From the NCBI GenBank assembly GCA_020086605.1, contig JACBWW010000051.1, positions 1,717,290 to 1,781,289 of the forward strand: 64,000 nt of DNA. The letters are read 5' to 3'. This DNA comes from Lanius collurio (Eukaryota > Chordata > Aves > Passeriformes > Laniidae). Positions 47,820 to 60,900 of this stretch are shown here, in pieces. Both the position numbers and the translations under genes were made by a program. The notes under the pieces were generated by a model, which had not been told where the DNA came from, did no database searches, and saw only the letters and a program-made list of their open reading frames with translations. Position 1 is the stretch's first letter; the number at the start of each line of letters is the position of its first letter.

Positions 47820-50800
47820 CACAGCACTACTGCTCTTTTTAGGAGCGTGTCAGGTGCCTTGTTGTGCAGTAGATGTGGCAGCCTGGCTCCGGGATCTCCT
47901 TTCAAGCCAATCAGGACAAGTTTCACAAGAGAGAGTAGCTTATAATTTGCTGCCTTCCTAATAAAAAGGAGATGTGAGAGAAGAACAATTGTCTGCAGGG
48001 CTGTCTGACTGAGGAACAGACATCAGAACGCTACAGGGGCAGGGGAGTGGAGAAAAAAAGTCATGTTTGCAGCACTGCCTGGCAGCAGAAACAAGGGTAT
48101 TGAACTGAGGATTTTGTAGTGGACAAGGTTGGATGCAAACAGTTTAAAAGCCAGCTAGGTAAGCCCACTTAGGGCTACAGCCTGCTTTGTGATCCAGGAC
48201 ACAGAGACACTTTACTTCACTATTCCTTTGGAGTACAACTACAGAAGTGAAATAAAGTGGAGGCTGTTTCTTTTCAGGTGCCTTAGTGTTTTGGTATTTT
48301 AAAATTTTTTTCTCTGCTTTTCTGTTACAACATTTACTATTGACAGGTTCTAATTTGAAAATGTAGGCAAAGAATCATATGTTTTTTTCTCAGTATTAGA
48401 TTAGACAGCATGCTGATCAGCCAAGATTCCCTGACACAAGCTGCCTTCTGCCTTCAGAGAACACTGGAGTTCTGTGCTGATCTAGGACTCTAATGTCACC
48501 TGCAGATTAAACCTGAAACAATCCAACAAAAGTCTGCTAAGCATAAGAGTGCTTCTCCATTGTCACAGTGTTCATAAAATAATATATTGATATCAGGTTG
48601 GCATCAGCTAAAAGGGAGATTTAGGATAATTCACTGAGGATTTGGAAGAAACAGTAGAAGGACACTCAGTTGAAATACTCTTGCTTGTCAGGCACCTCTC
48701 AAGAATCCAGAGATGAGCAATAGAAGCGATAGTATGAGACACTGAGGACAAACCATTTGGGGTTACAGCAAACTGCTTTAGAACAAACTTGATACAAGGA
48801 TAAGCCTCTCCACTTGAAGCAGTAACTCTGGAAATTTTCTCTCTCAATTTCTCTCTGATGTCTCTCATATATTTCTAACTGAAACATGTCAGGTAAAATA
48901 ACAATAGTCATATGAATAGAAAGCACAATAGTCATATGGCATAGAATAGGTTAAAATTACAAAGAGCTGCAAATATTTAGGATGTTACTGTCTTGTACAT
49001 GGAGGTTACCAGGACTGATGACATAGAAAGTATGGGAGTTCCTCAGCTGCTTCAGTCCAGTCATGCATTGGTACAATGGCTTGGCAGTGCTGCTGTGTCG
49101 CTGGAATCTTCTGGGAGTTTGAGAAGGACCAGACGAAGGTCCCTGCTTGTGCCCATGCTCTGCAGGAAGTCTTGTTTCACATTTAACATTCTATTTTATG
49201 CAAAATGCCCTCAAACTCTAATTGTAGGAAGAATTAAATCTTCAAAAGAATATCCATTAAAGAGATAGACAGAGAGATGTACACACACACACACTTGAAT
49301 ACACATACACAACGTGATCGATGTTTTCTTACTCCTGTGAGAACTGAACTGTACTTAAGAACAATAAACATGAAGAACCAGAAGGCTGTTGGCTTGGGAG
49401 ATTTTTTTGTGGCCATCACAGGAAGAGAAAAATGTGAAATATTATTTCACAAGATGAGAGCTGGGTAGTTTTTTTTGGTTGAGTCTAAGAAAACAAAGGC
49501 ATGGCTATCATCTTAGTGGTTAACTACACAGCCTATGTCCAAAACTCCCCAGATATAAATACACCTACATATTTATAGTTGCATCTGCATATTTGAAAAT
49601 ACGGTATCTTGCATATAATTCTGCCACTCTATGGGGAGTTTATTCTTGACAGAAATAAGATATTTTGATTCATCAGAAAACACTTAAAAATGCAACAATA
49701 AGTGCACAAACATAAAAAAGAGTGGTGGTATTTTTATATGTCCATATAGTGAGTTTCTTGGAATATATTATGTCAGTCCTCATTTAGTTCATCTTGAGAT
49801 ACCCAAGCCATTATTTCCTGTATTACATCTAGTCTTGTAACAATCCTAAAACATTATTAATATCCAATGATGTGAAGTCAAGTGCTTCTAAAAAAAGCCT
49901 CTTAAGCACAGTGCAAACAACCCACATCCTAAGAGTTATTTCTGATAGAGTGCAGGACATTAAAATGCTGCTAGATGATATCCCAGCTTGGGTTTAAAGA
50001 ATTAATGAAGAACAAATGTTCTAACTGACATGTAAGCATGAAATTCTCTCTGTGGGTTGACCTTCATTCTTCTGCAGTTAGTTAATGAGGATTCTCTTTG
50101 TTATCTTTCTTGCTGAAGAACCTCAGGGCCTTGTATCATTATTGAATGAACACAATGTCACCTCAGCTGGCAGAAATGTTTTGTCTTTTGTCAGGAAAAG
50201 AACTTTCCTCATGTCAGCTGGTGAAAGCACAACAAGCAATTGAGACCAGATATTTCAATTCAGCTAACTTAGCCCAGTGGAGATGTTGAACCTGCTGTAG
50301 TTGTTTTGATCAAAATATTCAGGCTTCATTATTCTACAACTCTTGGATCTACTCCTTAAGTTTGTGATGCATTGTTATAAATTAATGATAAACAAAAGCA
50401 TTTTATCTGGAGAACTGCTCTCAATATTCCCCTTTTGGCAGTTAATTTTCATTTGTTGCAGAGCAATATGTATTTTTTTGAAATGAGAGCTTAAAGAACA
50501 GCTGCTTTTTATCCGATTCAAAATGACAAGTGTATTGTTAACTACCAGAGGATCTTGTGAGGTGGGGATCACATCTGCTCAGAAAATTGGAGCTGTAACT
50601 TCAAGCTCTTCTGTGAGCTGTATCTATTATGCAGAGCTGTAGAAGGGGTAGAATGATAATTGCAAATTTCATCTAACATGAGTACATTATTTGGGGTGCC
50701 TCCAACACTCGCATGGTTTCCCCATTGCTCAGGGTACCTCAGCAATGACCTATGACTTATGGTCATTACACACAGCAGAAAAGCCCCTCTCTCCTCCACA

Positions 50801-51235
50801 CCCCCCCTCCTACTCCCCCAAAAATTTGAAAAATTACTCTTCTATCTCTACTTCAAAGTGGGACAGGATGAAAGTGCATATGGGAGGTGAGAGAAGGCAT
50901 TCATGGGAAACAGTGCAAGAAAAAATTATCCATGAATTATTCATCCAAGTGTATATATACAAGAGAGTTGATATGGGAGCTTATCATGGCCATACAGATC
51001 TCTGTTCAAGGAAGAACAAGATGTGGAGATAGCAAGTGGTAGCAAATAGAAAGGCAAATACTTTTTTTCCATCAATTTTGACTAAGAAAATTTACCTGAC
51101 ACTCAGTAATACTTTTCTGTTTCCTGTCCTGTGGGAACCCATGGAGAACAGCTTTTTTTTTTTTAAATATTTAACCCCCCAAGGAAAATAGACACCAAAC
51201 CAAACACCAAACAAAACCATAAAAAACCCCACAGA
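47820..51235. other. Gene-free stretch
   Basis: No gene seen. 47820-48260 is a moderately complex, GC-richer block ending near an AATAAAG (about 48250); it could be a decayed LTR, but I find no paired ends. A short CA repeat lies at 49281-49294. A T-run (51152-51163) and an A/C-rich patch (51190-51230) precede the CR1 fragment. Confidence 0.55.
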
Positions 51236-51575
51236 GCCTCATCCTGGCTTTGAACACCTCCAGGGATAGTGAGAATCCACAGTTTCTCTGGGCAGCCTGT
51301 GCCAGTGTCTCACTAACTTCCCAATAACAATATTTTCCTAATGTCTAACTCTGGCAGTGGGAAGCCGTTCCCCTGGTCCTGTCACTCCAGGCCCTTGTCC
51401 AAAGCCCCTCTCCAGAGGCTCTCTTGGAGCCTCTTTGGGCACTGGAAGGGGCTCCGAGGTCTCTCCAGAGCCTTCTCTTCTCCAGGCTGAACTGCTACAA
51501 CTCTCTCAGCCCGTCCTCATTGCAGAGGTGCTCCAGCCCTCTGAGCATCTTCCTGGCCCTTCTATGCCATGATGT
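51236..51575 (-). mobile_element. CR1 LINE 3' fragment
   Basis: Minus-strand CR1. Read on plus it shows ACCTCCAGGGATAGTGAGAA, TTTCTCTGGGCAGCCTGTGC, CAGTGTCTCACTAAC, CCTGGTCCTGTCACTCCAGG, GAGCCTTCTCTTCTCCAGGC, TCTCTCAGCCCGTCCTCATT and GGTGCTCCAGCCCTCTGAGC. These are the usual order of an avian CR1 3' region reverse-complemented. 5'-truncated and interrupted; the plus ORFs across it are not genes. Confidence 0.9.
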
Positions 51576-52380
51576 TCTTTGCTATTACACCACGACATAT
51601 TCACATTTTAATAAATCTCAGCAGGATCAGTCTGTTCTCTGTCAAAGCTTCTTATGAGAACCATCCTAGAAAAGACAAAAAATCAGTGATCAGGCTTTCC
51701 TTTGGAAAGTGAGAGACATAGGCAGGAATTTTTATTTGAAAATATAGACAAATTAATATTTGTCTATATTTTTACTCAGAGATGTCTTCTCTCTAGGATT
51801 CTCAAAAATCTAGGATTTTGACTGGAATTTCATTCTGCCATTTTTACTTTTAGAAGTATGGGGGAGCTAGGATATTGTAAAATAAATTGGATGTGATAGA
51901 TAAGAAAACAAACATGGTTGGAAATTTCAGATCACTCCAAGCTGAACTCTTGTGTGAGATAATGGTGATTATTTTATTTAAATAGGTGTGCCTACTTTAA
52001 TACTGTGGAGAGCGATACTCTGTTATAGTCTGTGTCATAAGGTAATGAGCAACAGCAAATGAGAGCTGAAATTATATGATATATTCAGAAGTTTTGTTAT
52101 GTTGCACTTTGCCTTATAGTCACTTTCGCTTTTCTTTTAAAGAGTATTAAATTATTGGGTACACATTATTATAAATCCTGTTAGTTATTAATGTAAAATG
52201 GGAAGGAATGGCATCATGAGGTTTTTTATCCCAATATTCATCTTATCAATCTCATAAACTGCATTTTTGAGCTGACAGGGACATATGTTTTCTTAAAGTC
52301 ATTAAAATAATGCTGTATTAAATACTTATCTAAAGTAAGACAAGTACAACTGTGATACCTTCTGGTTATTAGGATACATA
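51576..52380. other. Gene-free AT-rich stretch
   Basis: No gene seen. Contains the 15-bp-arm palindrome at 51739-51772. Confidence 0.6.
51739..51772. repeat. Perfect snap-back palindrome, 15-bp arms, 4-bp loop
   Basis: AAAATATAGACAAAT, loop TAAT, then its exact reverse complement. Even allowing for AT-richness, a perfect 15-bp stem with a 4-base loop is unlikely by chance at this scale. It could form a cruciform. The loop is too small for a typical microRNA precursor. Confidence 0.85.
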
Positions 52381-52525
52381 TGTCTAATATACATTCATTT
52401 TGGAGTCCCTTAGGGGACAGCCTTGTTATTAATACAGCAAAGAACAGCTGAGTGAGCATATGGTTTATTAAGACATGCTTATATTAATTACATGTGAATG
52501 CTATTCAAAAGGGTCACTGTTCTAT
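52381..52525 (+). repeat. Duplicated ~145-bp segment, copy 1
   Basis: Aligns collinearly with 55851-56000. Shared landmarks: TCTAAT near the start, TAGGGGACAG-C/T-CTTGTTATT then AATACA, AGCATATGGTTTA, a TTA-rich part, and AAGG near the end. About a quarter of the positions differ, so the duplication is old or both are members of an uncatalogued repeat. The minus ORF 52238-52459 crossing it is a chance frame. Confidence 0.7.
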
Positions 52526-54339
52526 AACTGAGAGACCCTTTGTGATCACTACTTTGGAACTCAAAGCTCAGTAGGATTACTCTTGATCCAATCTATTTGT
52601 CTCTGGCTGGAAAAATAATTATATTTGTGTCAAGGCTGGAAATTAATGAAACACTTCAGAACTTAAGACCATAACAACTCAAGCAATTAATGAATATGCA
52701 AAACAGAAGGAAATTTTGCAGGCATGATGAAATTGCATGTGAGAAGTCTAAAGTTCACATATTCCTGTAATACCTTATGCAGCAATCTGATCCATAATGC
52801 AGCTTTACACAATGTATATAATAAAGCAGCATAATTTGGTAGTTGCAGGCCAAAACTATAAACCAGCTATAATCCTGTCAGCATGGCTTCCATCCCTCTA
52901 CTGCTCAACTGATTTGCTTTCTGAATATTGTAGTTCCTGCTCTGTTACCTAAAACCAGTAAAAATTGCTGATGATCTGTAATTCTTAAGGCTGTTTTTCA
53001 TTCCAGGAGATGACACAGCCTGCACTGTCTCCCACAGTGCATCACTGCCTCTTTTACTGGAGTGCCAGGCAGAACATTGCTTAAGCATGAAAACAAAAGT
53101 AACGTGGATTCAGTCTTGGAGAAGAAGACCCAGTGGGGAAGGAGCTGAGGACTGTTCAGTTTTATCTTTCTTTTTCTCACTCCAAATCTCCTCCAATCCC
53201 AGAAAAGGTGCAGTTCATACCTAATGCCTGCACTCCCGGGTTCTGTGTCAGCTTTGCTTGACTTATGACAAGTTGCAGGGCTCCTGTAACAGTGCTGGAA
53301 CAGAGCAGGGTGTGCTTGGCCTTGGCTGTCCCTCAGCTCCTGAGCACAGCACTTGCACAGAACACAACTGCAGGAAAAAACTACACTAGAAGGAAAGATG
53401 GTTTTATTAATGTTTCTCCTTGTTCTGGGGATAGAGAATGCTGTACTGGATATTTCCTTTTGTTAGCAGAATCTGAAAATTCAAACATAATGTGTCAGGC
53501 TCCAGGACTGTGAAAGTAAATCTGTACAGTAAGAACAACCCTCCAGAAATATTTTCTATACAGTGTATTTCCTCAATATTTTTTTGAAAACTCAGGCATA
53601 GTTTTCAGTATTACATCAACAATATTAAGGTAGGATGTATTATTAATTCCCATTTGAAGCCCTTCACCCATCATGCCATCAATCTTGGGGCATTGAGGCA
53701 TTAAGACAAACTCAGCTGAGATATGGAACAGCAAAAGTTGGTCCAAGTGTATAAAAGTAAGAACAATGTAAATACTTCCGTACCTCTGGGTCTGTGACCA
53801 GCTATCTTAAAATTTTCCATTGAAAATTGGGATGTTCAGCAGCCTGAATGGTGGGTGATCAGGAAGGCAGTGTGTCCCCAGGGTTACCCACTGAGGATGA
53901 GGGGGCTCTTTCTAACTGGGAGTGCCATTCCTGCCATGTTTTTGAGACTCAGTTTCCCCAGATGTGAAAAGAAATAGCATCCATACAGTATTGTACACCT
54001 GAAATAAGAGCTGTGGGTCTTGATTTGGAGTATTTCACAGTTATAAAAAAAAACCCTTTAAGCTTCTAGGATAGGAAAATGTTCTAGAAATCTAAACTCT
54101 ACATAGTCCAACAATGAAATGTAATTCTGGTTTATGAATATATATATTTTCTCAGAAGTTCTGAACTTCAGCTATAAGATGATCCACAGAGAAGAAATAA
54201 TGTGACAACACTTCATTGTACCTTTTCAGAAACAACCACAGAAACCAAAGCAGCTCCCATTGGAAGGGGAAAACAAACAAGCCCCAGGTGTGTGAGGCAG
54301 GTGGCTCAGGGTTTGCTAGGATGGACTCACAGGTGTCCT
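52526..54339. other. Gene-free stretch
   Basis: No gene or recognised repeat. A-run near 54043-54055 and a TA-rich patch at 54139-54148. Confidence 0.6.
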
Positions 54340-54373
54340 GAGCTGAGCTGAGTTTGTTACATGACTGGCTGGG
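54340..54373 (+). repeat. Direct repeat, left copy (~32 bp)
   Basis: The last 23 bases (54351-54373) are identical to 55211-55233, and both are preceded by GAGCTGAG with small differences. An exact 23-mer shared by chance within 64 kb is very unlikely. Together the two copies bound an ~830-bp GC-richer block. Confidence 0.85.
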
Positions 54374-55201
54374 CAGAGGGCCCCTAAGCGTGAGGAGTGT
54401 TAGCTGAGGTTACGTTTTCCAGCTCTCCTCAGAAGGTGAGGGCAGCAGGTGGAGGAGAGGGTTGGCTGTGTGGGCCTGTTCTGCCTTTTCCTCCTGCCCC
54501 ATGAAATTCCTCCTCTGGGACTGGACACCAGCAGTGGCTCCTTGAGCCCATGGCTTGGGTCTGTCAGAACATTCTGCCCTTTGTGAGGCACTTGGGAATA
54601 TTCTGGAACAGCGCGGCGGTGCTGGATCTGCCTCAGGGAAGAGGCCTACTGAGCTCTCCCTGGGTCAGATAAAGCAAAAGGAGAAAAACCTGATGGTGTA
54701 ATTGATTTGTTTGTACTTGGTTTGGTTCAAAGTTGCTCTCAGGAGGTGAGTTGGCATTTTCCTGTGCTGGTTGGGTTTTTAATGCCCTATTTCAAGGTGT
54801 GTGAGGGAGCCATGTGTGTGGACATTTGAGCTGTGGGAGGGTGATCAGCACCTCCCAGCCTGAGTGCCCAGCTGAGGTGCTGAGAGTATCAACAGCCTCC
54901 TTTTGGCTGCAGGGCTGTCTAACCTGGGGAGTTTTAATCCTGGTTTTGGTAGTTCCTGGTTTACTTAGTGAGGCATTGAAGGAGCAAAACTGAAATAGAG
55001 ATCCTCAGGTTGGAAAGCATGGGAGAAGCTATCTTTTTTCAGGGGAAGCATTTTACAGTCAGTCTGAGAGCAGGCTTTGGCAGGTACCTCTTGGTGGCCA
55101 TCTCTTCCCTGTGAAAGAGAGGCCTTACTAGTTCTAAATGGCTCTCTGTAACTATTTATTTTGGCATTTAGTTTTTAAACTTTTTTAGTTACTAAACCTT
55201 G
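54374..55201. other. GC-richer block bounded by direct repeats
   Basis: About 830 bp, GC-richer in its first half (including GCGCGGCGG at 54611-54619), with no ORF over 63 codons and no recognised repeat. Lying between the 32-bp direct repeats it may be an old insertion with a long target duplication, or the middle of a local duplication. Confidence 0.45.
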
Positions 55202-55233
55202 GAGCTGAGTAGTTTGTTACATGACTGGCTGGG
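55202..55233 (+). repeat. Direct repeat, right copy (~32 bp)
   Basis: Partner of 54340-54373; the exact 23-base core is at 55211-55233. The flanking sequence on the far side is unrelated to that of the left copy. Confidence 0.85.
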
Positions 55234-55850
55234 TAGAACAGACAGATTTTGTGGGCATTTTTTAGTCATACAACATACGCAAAGAAAGGAATAAATGCAA
55301 TTATAAAAACAGTAGGGCATAAAGTACTTTGCTGATTTCCCAAAATATTCTTCATAGTCTTCAAGAGCAAATACAAGCACCTGCTTTATTCAGTGCAGGG
55401 AGGCATCTGTTAGTTTCATTTGAAATGCAAGCATATATTTATAGAATGTTTGGTGGCTGAAATGGAATTTCTATCTATTAAGATTCAAACGTAAAGCTTT
55501 TTTCTTTCTGTTATGTGAGTAACACAATCAGTAAACACTGCTTGTGTTTGACATATATTAAGCATCCTGGAAACTGGAAAACAAAATTCCTAAATGATCG
55601 TGTAGTTGGTAAAGGACTGAAATCTTTTGACACATTCAAACTGAAAATACTTGAAATATAAGGTGCTGAGCAGTTAAAAGTTGACATAATTTCATAAAGT
55701 CTTAATACCAGAAGAGACAGGTGTTGTACTTTGATCACTCTAGAAGAAACAGCTGATGTATAGTGCAACAGTAATAATTCCAAGCTAGAAGCCTACAAAT
55801 AATCTAGCTGCAAATTAGATTGTCAAGAGAATCAAAATACTTTGTAATAT
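55234..55850. other. Gene-free AT-rich stretch
   Basis: Unique AT-rich sequence. Minus frames at 55192-55380 and 55511-55783 show no domain. Confidence 0.6.
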
Positions 55851-56000
55851 ATTCTAATGCATATTAATTTGAGAGCCCTATAGGGGACAGTCTTGTTATT
55901 AATACACAGAGGAACAGATGTGATAGCATATGGTTTACCAACTTGTATTTATGTTAATTCTATGTAAATAGGATTTTAATAAGGTAACATTAGTCTATAG
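55851..56000 (+). repeat. Duplicated ~145-bp segment, copy 2
   Basis: Partner of 52381-52525, same orientation, 3.47 kb downstream. The best-kept core is TAGGGGACAGTCTTGTTATT followed by AATACA and then AGCATATGGTTTA. Confidence 0.7.
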
Positions 56001-57862
56001 CTTCATTTTCCTAATATATCTTTCTTCTTTGAAGATGGTAATGGATTTATCTAAATTGGGGTCTAGGATCATAGAAAAGGTTAGTGGAAAGAGTCCATTT
56101 TATGTAAGACATAAAAGGGGGGAAAAAGCATCCCTTTTTGAACATTTTATTGTCATTTAAGCTTTCAGTGAAGAAGTTGGAATTATTTTATATTGGTTTA
56201 AAATCATGGCCTCATTAGCACAGTCGGTTGGATCTCTTTTAAGAGAGATGGGACTATCATGTTCTAAGAGCAATTTATTACAAAATAACAAACAGGGCAT
56301 TAGTCCCAGAGGCACAGGGTTTGGTAACAAGTGGCCATCTTCCCCGGGACAGTGGTGAGTCTGAAGGTTACATGGCAATTTATAATTTTCTAATCCAATG
56401 GATGGTTAAAATGGCAGTTTGTTTAGAATTTATGAACTATCATGTCTGACCTCTGCCATTACTAAGCCATGGTCTCCTGACCAATGATTCTTCTTGTCAC
56501 GTACACAAAGGCACTTCTGTTATACCATCTAAAATCTTAGCTTAAACTATATAAAATTATGTCACTATACTTAAAACCCACCACCAAAAACACTCAGTGT
56601 AACTTCTTCACTTATAACTATGAAAACAAAAGTGTATAGCTTTCCCAGCCAAGGGTCATAAATCACTGCTAATAAAGCCAGGCCCAGTCTTTTCCATGGC
56701 TGCAAATCAAAGCCTCTGACAACTGCATAGGTTTGTGTTTCTTTGATTCCCACAATTTTATTCAGCCCTTCTACCACTTCTAAAAACACTGCTTGATACC
56801 TCCTCTTCCCATTTTTAGATTCTTACCTATTCTAGATTCTTAGCTTGAGTTTTGGTAGTTTGAACTTCCATTCAGTTCTCTTTGGGAAACTTGCAAAATT
56901 TTGGAGAATCCCAGAAAATTTCCAGCATAACCTTATATCTGATGCCTGTTGAACTTGCTATACCTCTCCTCTCTAGCTGTCAGTTGGAAAAGCTGTGAGT
57001 GCATTTCTGAGTTAACTCAGGCTTCTCGGCAGCTTTCTCTGGGGCACAATTTTTTTTAATTATGCTCCCAGGCACCGCTTGGAGCCATTTCAGTTTGTGA
57101 TGAGAACAGAGTAAGCAATCTGTGTTCCTGCAAGCAGGCGAGGAAATAAAGTACTAATCAGCACTAGTGCTTCAGAGGAGTTTGGGAAAGTTTCTGCCTG
57201 CTATTAGGAATTTCTGGTTTAAACTATTGAATCAAACTTTTGTGCCACCTTCTGTTGAGCTGCACCATTATAGCTGTATCTCTGGCCTAAAAAGCGCTAA
57301 TTTGCATTGCCTGGAACTTCCAGTTCATAACTGAAAAACTGTAAATAGAGGAAAAGAAATATTTCCCTCCTCCATAGACAGACCTATCACTTTCTTCTTT
57401 CAAGAAAAAAAAAAATTCTGAAACTTATTTTGCATTTCTAATTAACAGGGAGTTTGGGGGGGGGGGGGAGAAGTGTAAATGCTAAACTTGTTTAAGCTTA
57501 AATGCAGCTTGTAAAGGAATCTAGCAAAACTTTGTTGTGCAGGTATGTCAGAAATACTTTGTATTTAGTTTGTTTTATTTTTCTGCCAAGTTTAGAGAAG
57601 TTGTTTAGCATACCCCCATGTGCCAGTTTTCTATGATTTTGCTTTAAATAAGTAAGTCAACAGCAGGATTTGAATTGTAATTATTTGAAAAAAGCTGATG
57701 AAAGTCATACTTCAATGTAAATACCAAAAAAACTTGGGGTACTTGGCTCTTTTCTGTTCCTCAGGTCTTAGGTGCAGTCAAGGATCCATAAAAGTAGCAG
57801 GTAATTCTTTCTAGCAAACTGCTGCTCCCAGGGTCTAGGGAAGAGTAGCAGGAATGCATAAT
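56001..57862. other. Gene-free stretch
   Basis: No gene seen. A run of 13 G lies at 57456-57468 and an A-run at 57404-57415. A tRNA A-box-like string near 56214 lacks the rest of a tRNA. Confidence 0.6.
57456..57468. repeat. Poly-G run (13 G)
   Basis: Uninterrupted G13 in otherwise AT-rich sequence; can form a G-quadruplex and is prone to length error in sequencing. Confidence 0.9.
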
Positions 57863-57940
57863 CATCACAGAATGGGTAGGGCTGGAAGGGTCCAACCTCC
57901 CTGCTCAAGCTTTTGGAGATAGCAAACATGCAGCTGGACA
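57863..57940 (-). mobile_element. Small CR1 3'-end remnant
   Basis: ATCACAGAATGGGTAGGGCT followed by GGAAGGGTCCAACCTCCCTG is the reverse complement of the CR1 3' terminus. Only the first ~45 bp are clear; the far boundary is uncertain. Confidence 0.6.
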
Positions 57941-60900
57941 ACTCTATGGAAACAGTACTTAAGACACAAGAGACAATGAAAATACTTTAATTTTTTTGAT
58001 TCTCTAGACAGATAAACAAGTACCCTGGGAAAAAGTGAAAACTGAGCAAAACAATTTAAAAAATTTAGGAGTTTTGTGTTTCTGTGTCTATACTTATAAT
58101 AATCCGTGCTTAAAGTGTTCAGCAAGGACTATTTCCTCTCACCACTAGATACATCTTTTCTCATAGTAAGGAACACTGGAGATTTATAATACATCCAAAG
58201 TGAAAGGACAGTTTGTGTCATCAGCCACAGGGAGATACAGAATCATACATCTTTACCTGACAAGAGGTGGCAATTTAATCTGACAAGTTTCCTGCCAATG
58301 AGAACAGCTTTAGGAGTTCAGCTGCCTTGGTAAAGATTTGACATGCCACTGAGGGATGTTGTGCACAAGCTTGACAATAAACTGGAACTTGCTAATGCAG
58401 TTTAGGTAGCTGTGAAAATTTATTAGAAACCAGAGTCTGTAAAATTACTGTACTCCAGAAATGTTTTTCCTTCCCTGCTGAATATAAGTGATATTTAAGG
58501 CATAACATATATTTAAAAGGTTGTCTCCTGATCATGTAAAACAAATCTACAGTATTGCCCATGAAATGGCAAGGAATTCAGTTAAAGGCATGTGAGAATA
58601 AACAGAATGGCAGGGCTGCCTTCTGAAGCCAGAGGAGAAGCCTGTCTAAACTAAAGGTTTGATTGCTGAATTGATGTGTCCTGCTGTGAAATCTTATTCA
58701 TGCTCCTGGAGAGGGACCTAAAAGGCGTGTGGACTTTAGATGCTTGCAAAGCCCCAGGTGATATCTGAGGAACTCTTGCAGCTGGACACCACACTCATGA
58801 TATGAGTACTGGAGCAAAGCTTGCAGACACCTTTCAGCAAACACTCCAAATGCCCTTTCAATTCTGACTAATATCTAAACATGAAAGAAAAATAATTTTA
58901 TGTTTATTTCACTAAAGTAACTCATTTCAATACAAAGTGAAAAAACATTGGCTGCATATTAAATAAATTTCTAAGTTTGACTGGGGATTTTTGACTTGTT
59001 TGGGATAAGGCGTTCCTAATTCCAAATGGTGAAACAGATCTCGTAGCAGTTCAGCACTCTGAGATGTGTTGACAAATGCCACCTGGAAGGATATTAGTTA
59101 TGAACTCACAAAATTTGTGAATAAACTTTTGAATGAGAGATGTGTGTATAAAAAGAAGACTGGAAAGAATTGAAGGACCTGCCAGAGTGCATTTTCAATC
59201 ACAGAGTCTTTTTTGAATTATTTCCATGCTAGTTCTTGATAACCTTTGGAGAAAGGGATGTTTTAATACACCTACCCTTCCTAATGTGGATGTTTTTATA
59301 ATTTCTAGCTAGGCAGTCATCTTGAAATTTCATGGTAACAGAAAGTGGTGTTATTGCTTGAAAATTTCATTGATTGCTGAACAAAGGTGAATCATTGTAC
59401 TCTTGCTGCACAGTTTGTGACTTCAGCTGAGGTTGATGTCTGGGACAAACTGTCTGTAGTAGTGTTTGGATTTTTATAGTTGTCAATATTAAGGTGGGTT
59501 ATGATACCAAAATCCTGACTCTTATTTCTAATGGCTACCTTTGTTCAAAGGGGGAGTAAATAAAATGACTGAGTCTGTTCCAGAATAGATATAACTTTGT
59601 ACATATCAAGGCTGGGAAAATCCCAAGCATGCTTCAAAGCCAGTTTAGTTTGTCCTAATTTGTTCCTTTTATCCTCTTAGTACAGAGGGAATGTATTGAT
59701 CTCATAAGTTAATGAAAAACCTGAAAAAAATAAAGTCTGCAGAGAGTCTTTCCAATGGTTTTCAAACACTTTACAACCAATTAGGAAAGTGAGGTCACCA
59801 TGGATGTCACTGGTGGCCAGAACCAGTCTGAGAGTGCAAGAGGGAGCTTTACTCAGGGTGGACTTGCACCTTCCACCTGGCTCTGCTTTTTCTGAAGGCC
59901 CTCGGTAGCTGCAGTTGCTCACTAATTGCACACTTTGGCTCTCCTTTTGTCATATTTCTGGCATGTGGTGACATCAGCATTCTAATTATATTCTAATTGG
60001 GTGTAATTCATAGATTTCAACAGCATGTCTTGGCAGCTGGGATCTTGCTGGGGAAATCCAGTTGTGTAGGGTGGTGTCTGCAAGGGGTCACCTCTTTAAT
60101 AAAATTCCTTGGATAGCAACTTGTATTTTGTAAGTGATAATAAAAGAGCAAAGGCCACTTTGGGAACCTGGGTTGTATGTAATTTTATGATAGTAGGCCT
60201 GATGACATAATTTTTATTTTCTCCTGACTCCTGAGATGGCTTCTGAAATGCTGTAACAACTTGGCCGTTGAACTGCAGAGAGTAAGCCCTGTTCAAAGCC
60301 AATTCAGGCTGGAAGGGAATTATGTTTTGGTAATGAATTGCTTTGAGCATAGCATAACTGTTAGAATATACTCAAAATAGGTTTGAAATTAAATGTAAAA
60401 TTAGGTAATTTTTTTCATTTATACAAATATTGTAATAATAAGCTTAATACAAAATGTGGTGTCACAGACTCCAAGATTTTGCTGAGAAGTTGGAACTGTA
60501 ATTCTTTAGCAAATTATTTTGTAGGGGGGGCAGGTAAGGCATGTTTGTTCTACCAGACAGGAGTGGCCTTTTTGGACAAGTCTTGCTGTCATGCTTGTTG
60601 TTTATGTACGTCTGTTCTTTGTCTGCCAGAACTCCATTATTGCATCAGTGCTGAACCTGCAGCAGCCCCCCAGCCTCAGATACTTTTCTGCAGGAGGGGC
60701 TGGTGAGATCCAGTGTGCAAGAGCAGCTTATCCAGAGCCACTCTGGGAAGTGCTTTGCTCAAACTGTCTTATCCACCTTTGTGCTCTTTATTTGTTTCTC
60801 TCCCCTGCTGCTTCAGGGGGATCAGCTGTGTGTTGCCAATTAGGCTCATCAGCATTGTCAATAACAGATGTGGAGCTCCTGGTAATCCCCCACCCTTGTT

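Noticed and set aside
56208..56300. tRNA-like start (TTAGCACAGTCGGTTGG) resembling a tRNA A-box
   Set aside because: No B-box, no anticodon arm and no acceptor pairing follow, so neither a tRNA gene nor a recognisable tRNA-derived SINE is supported.
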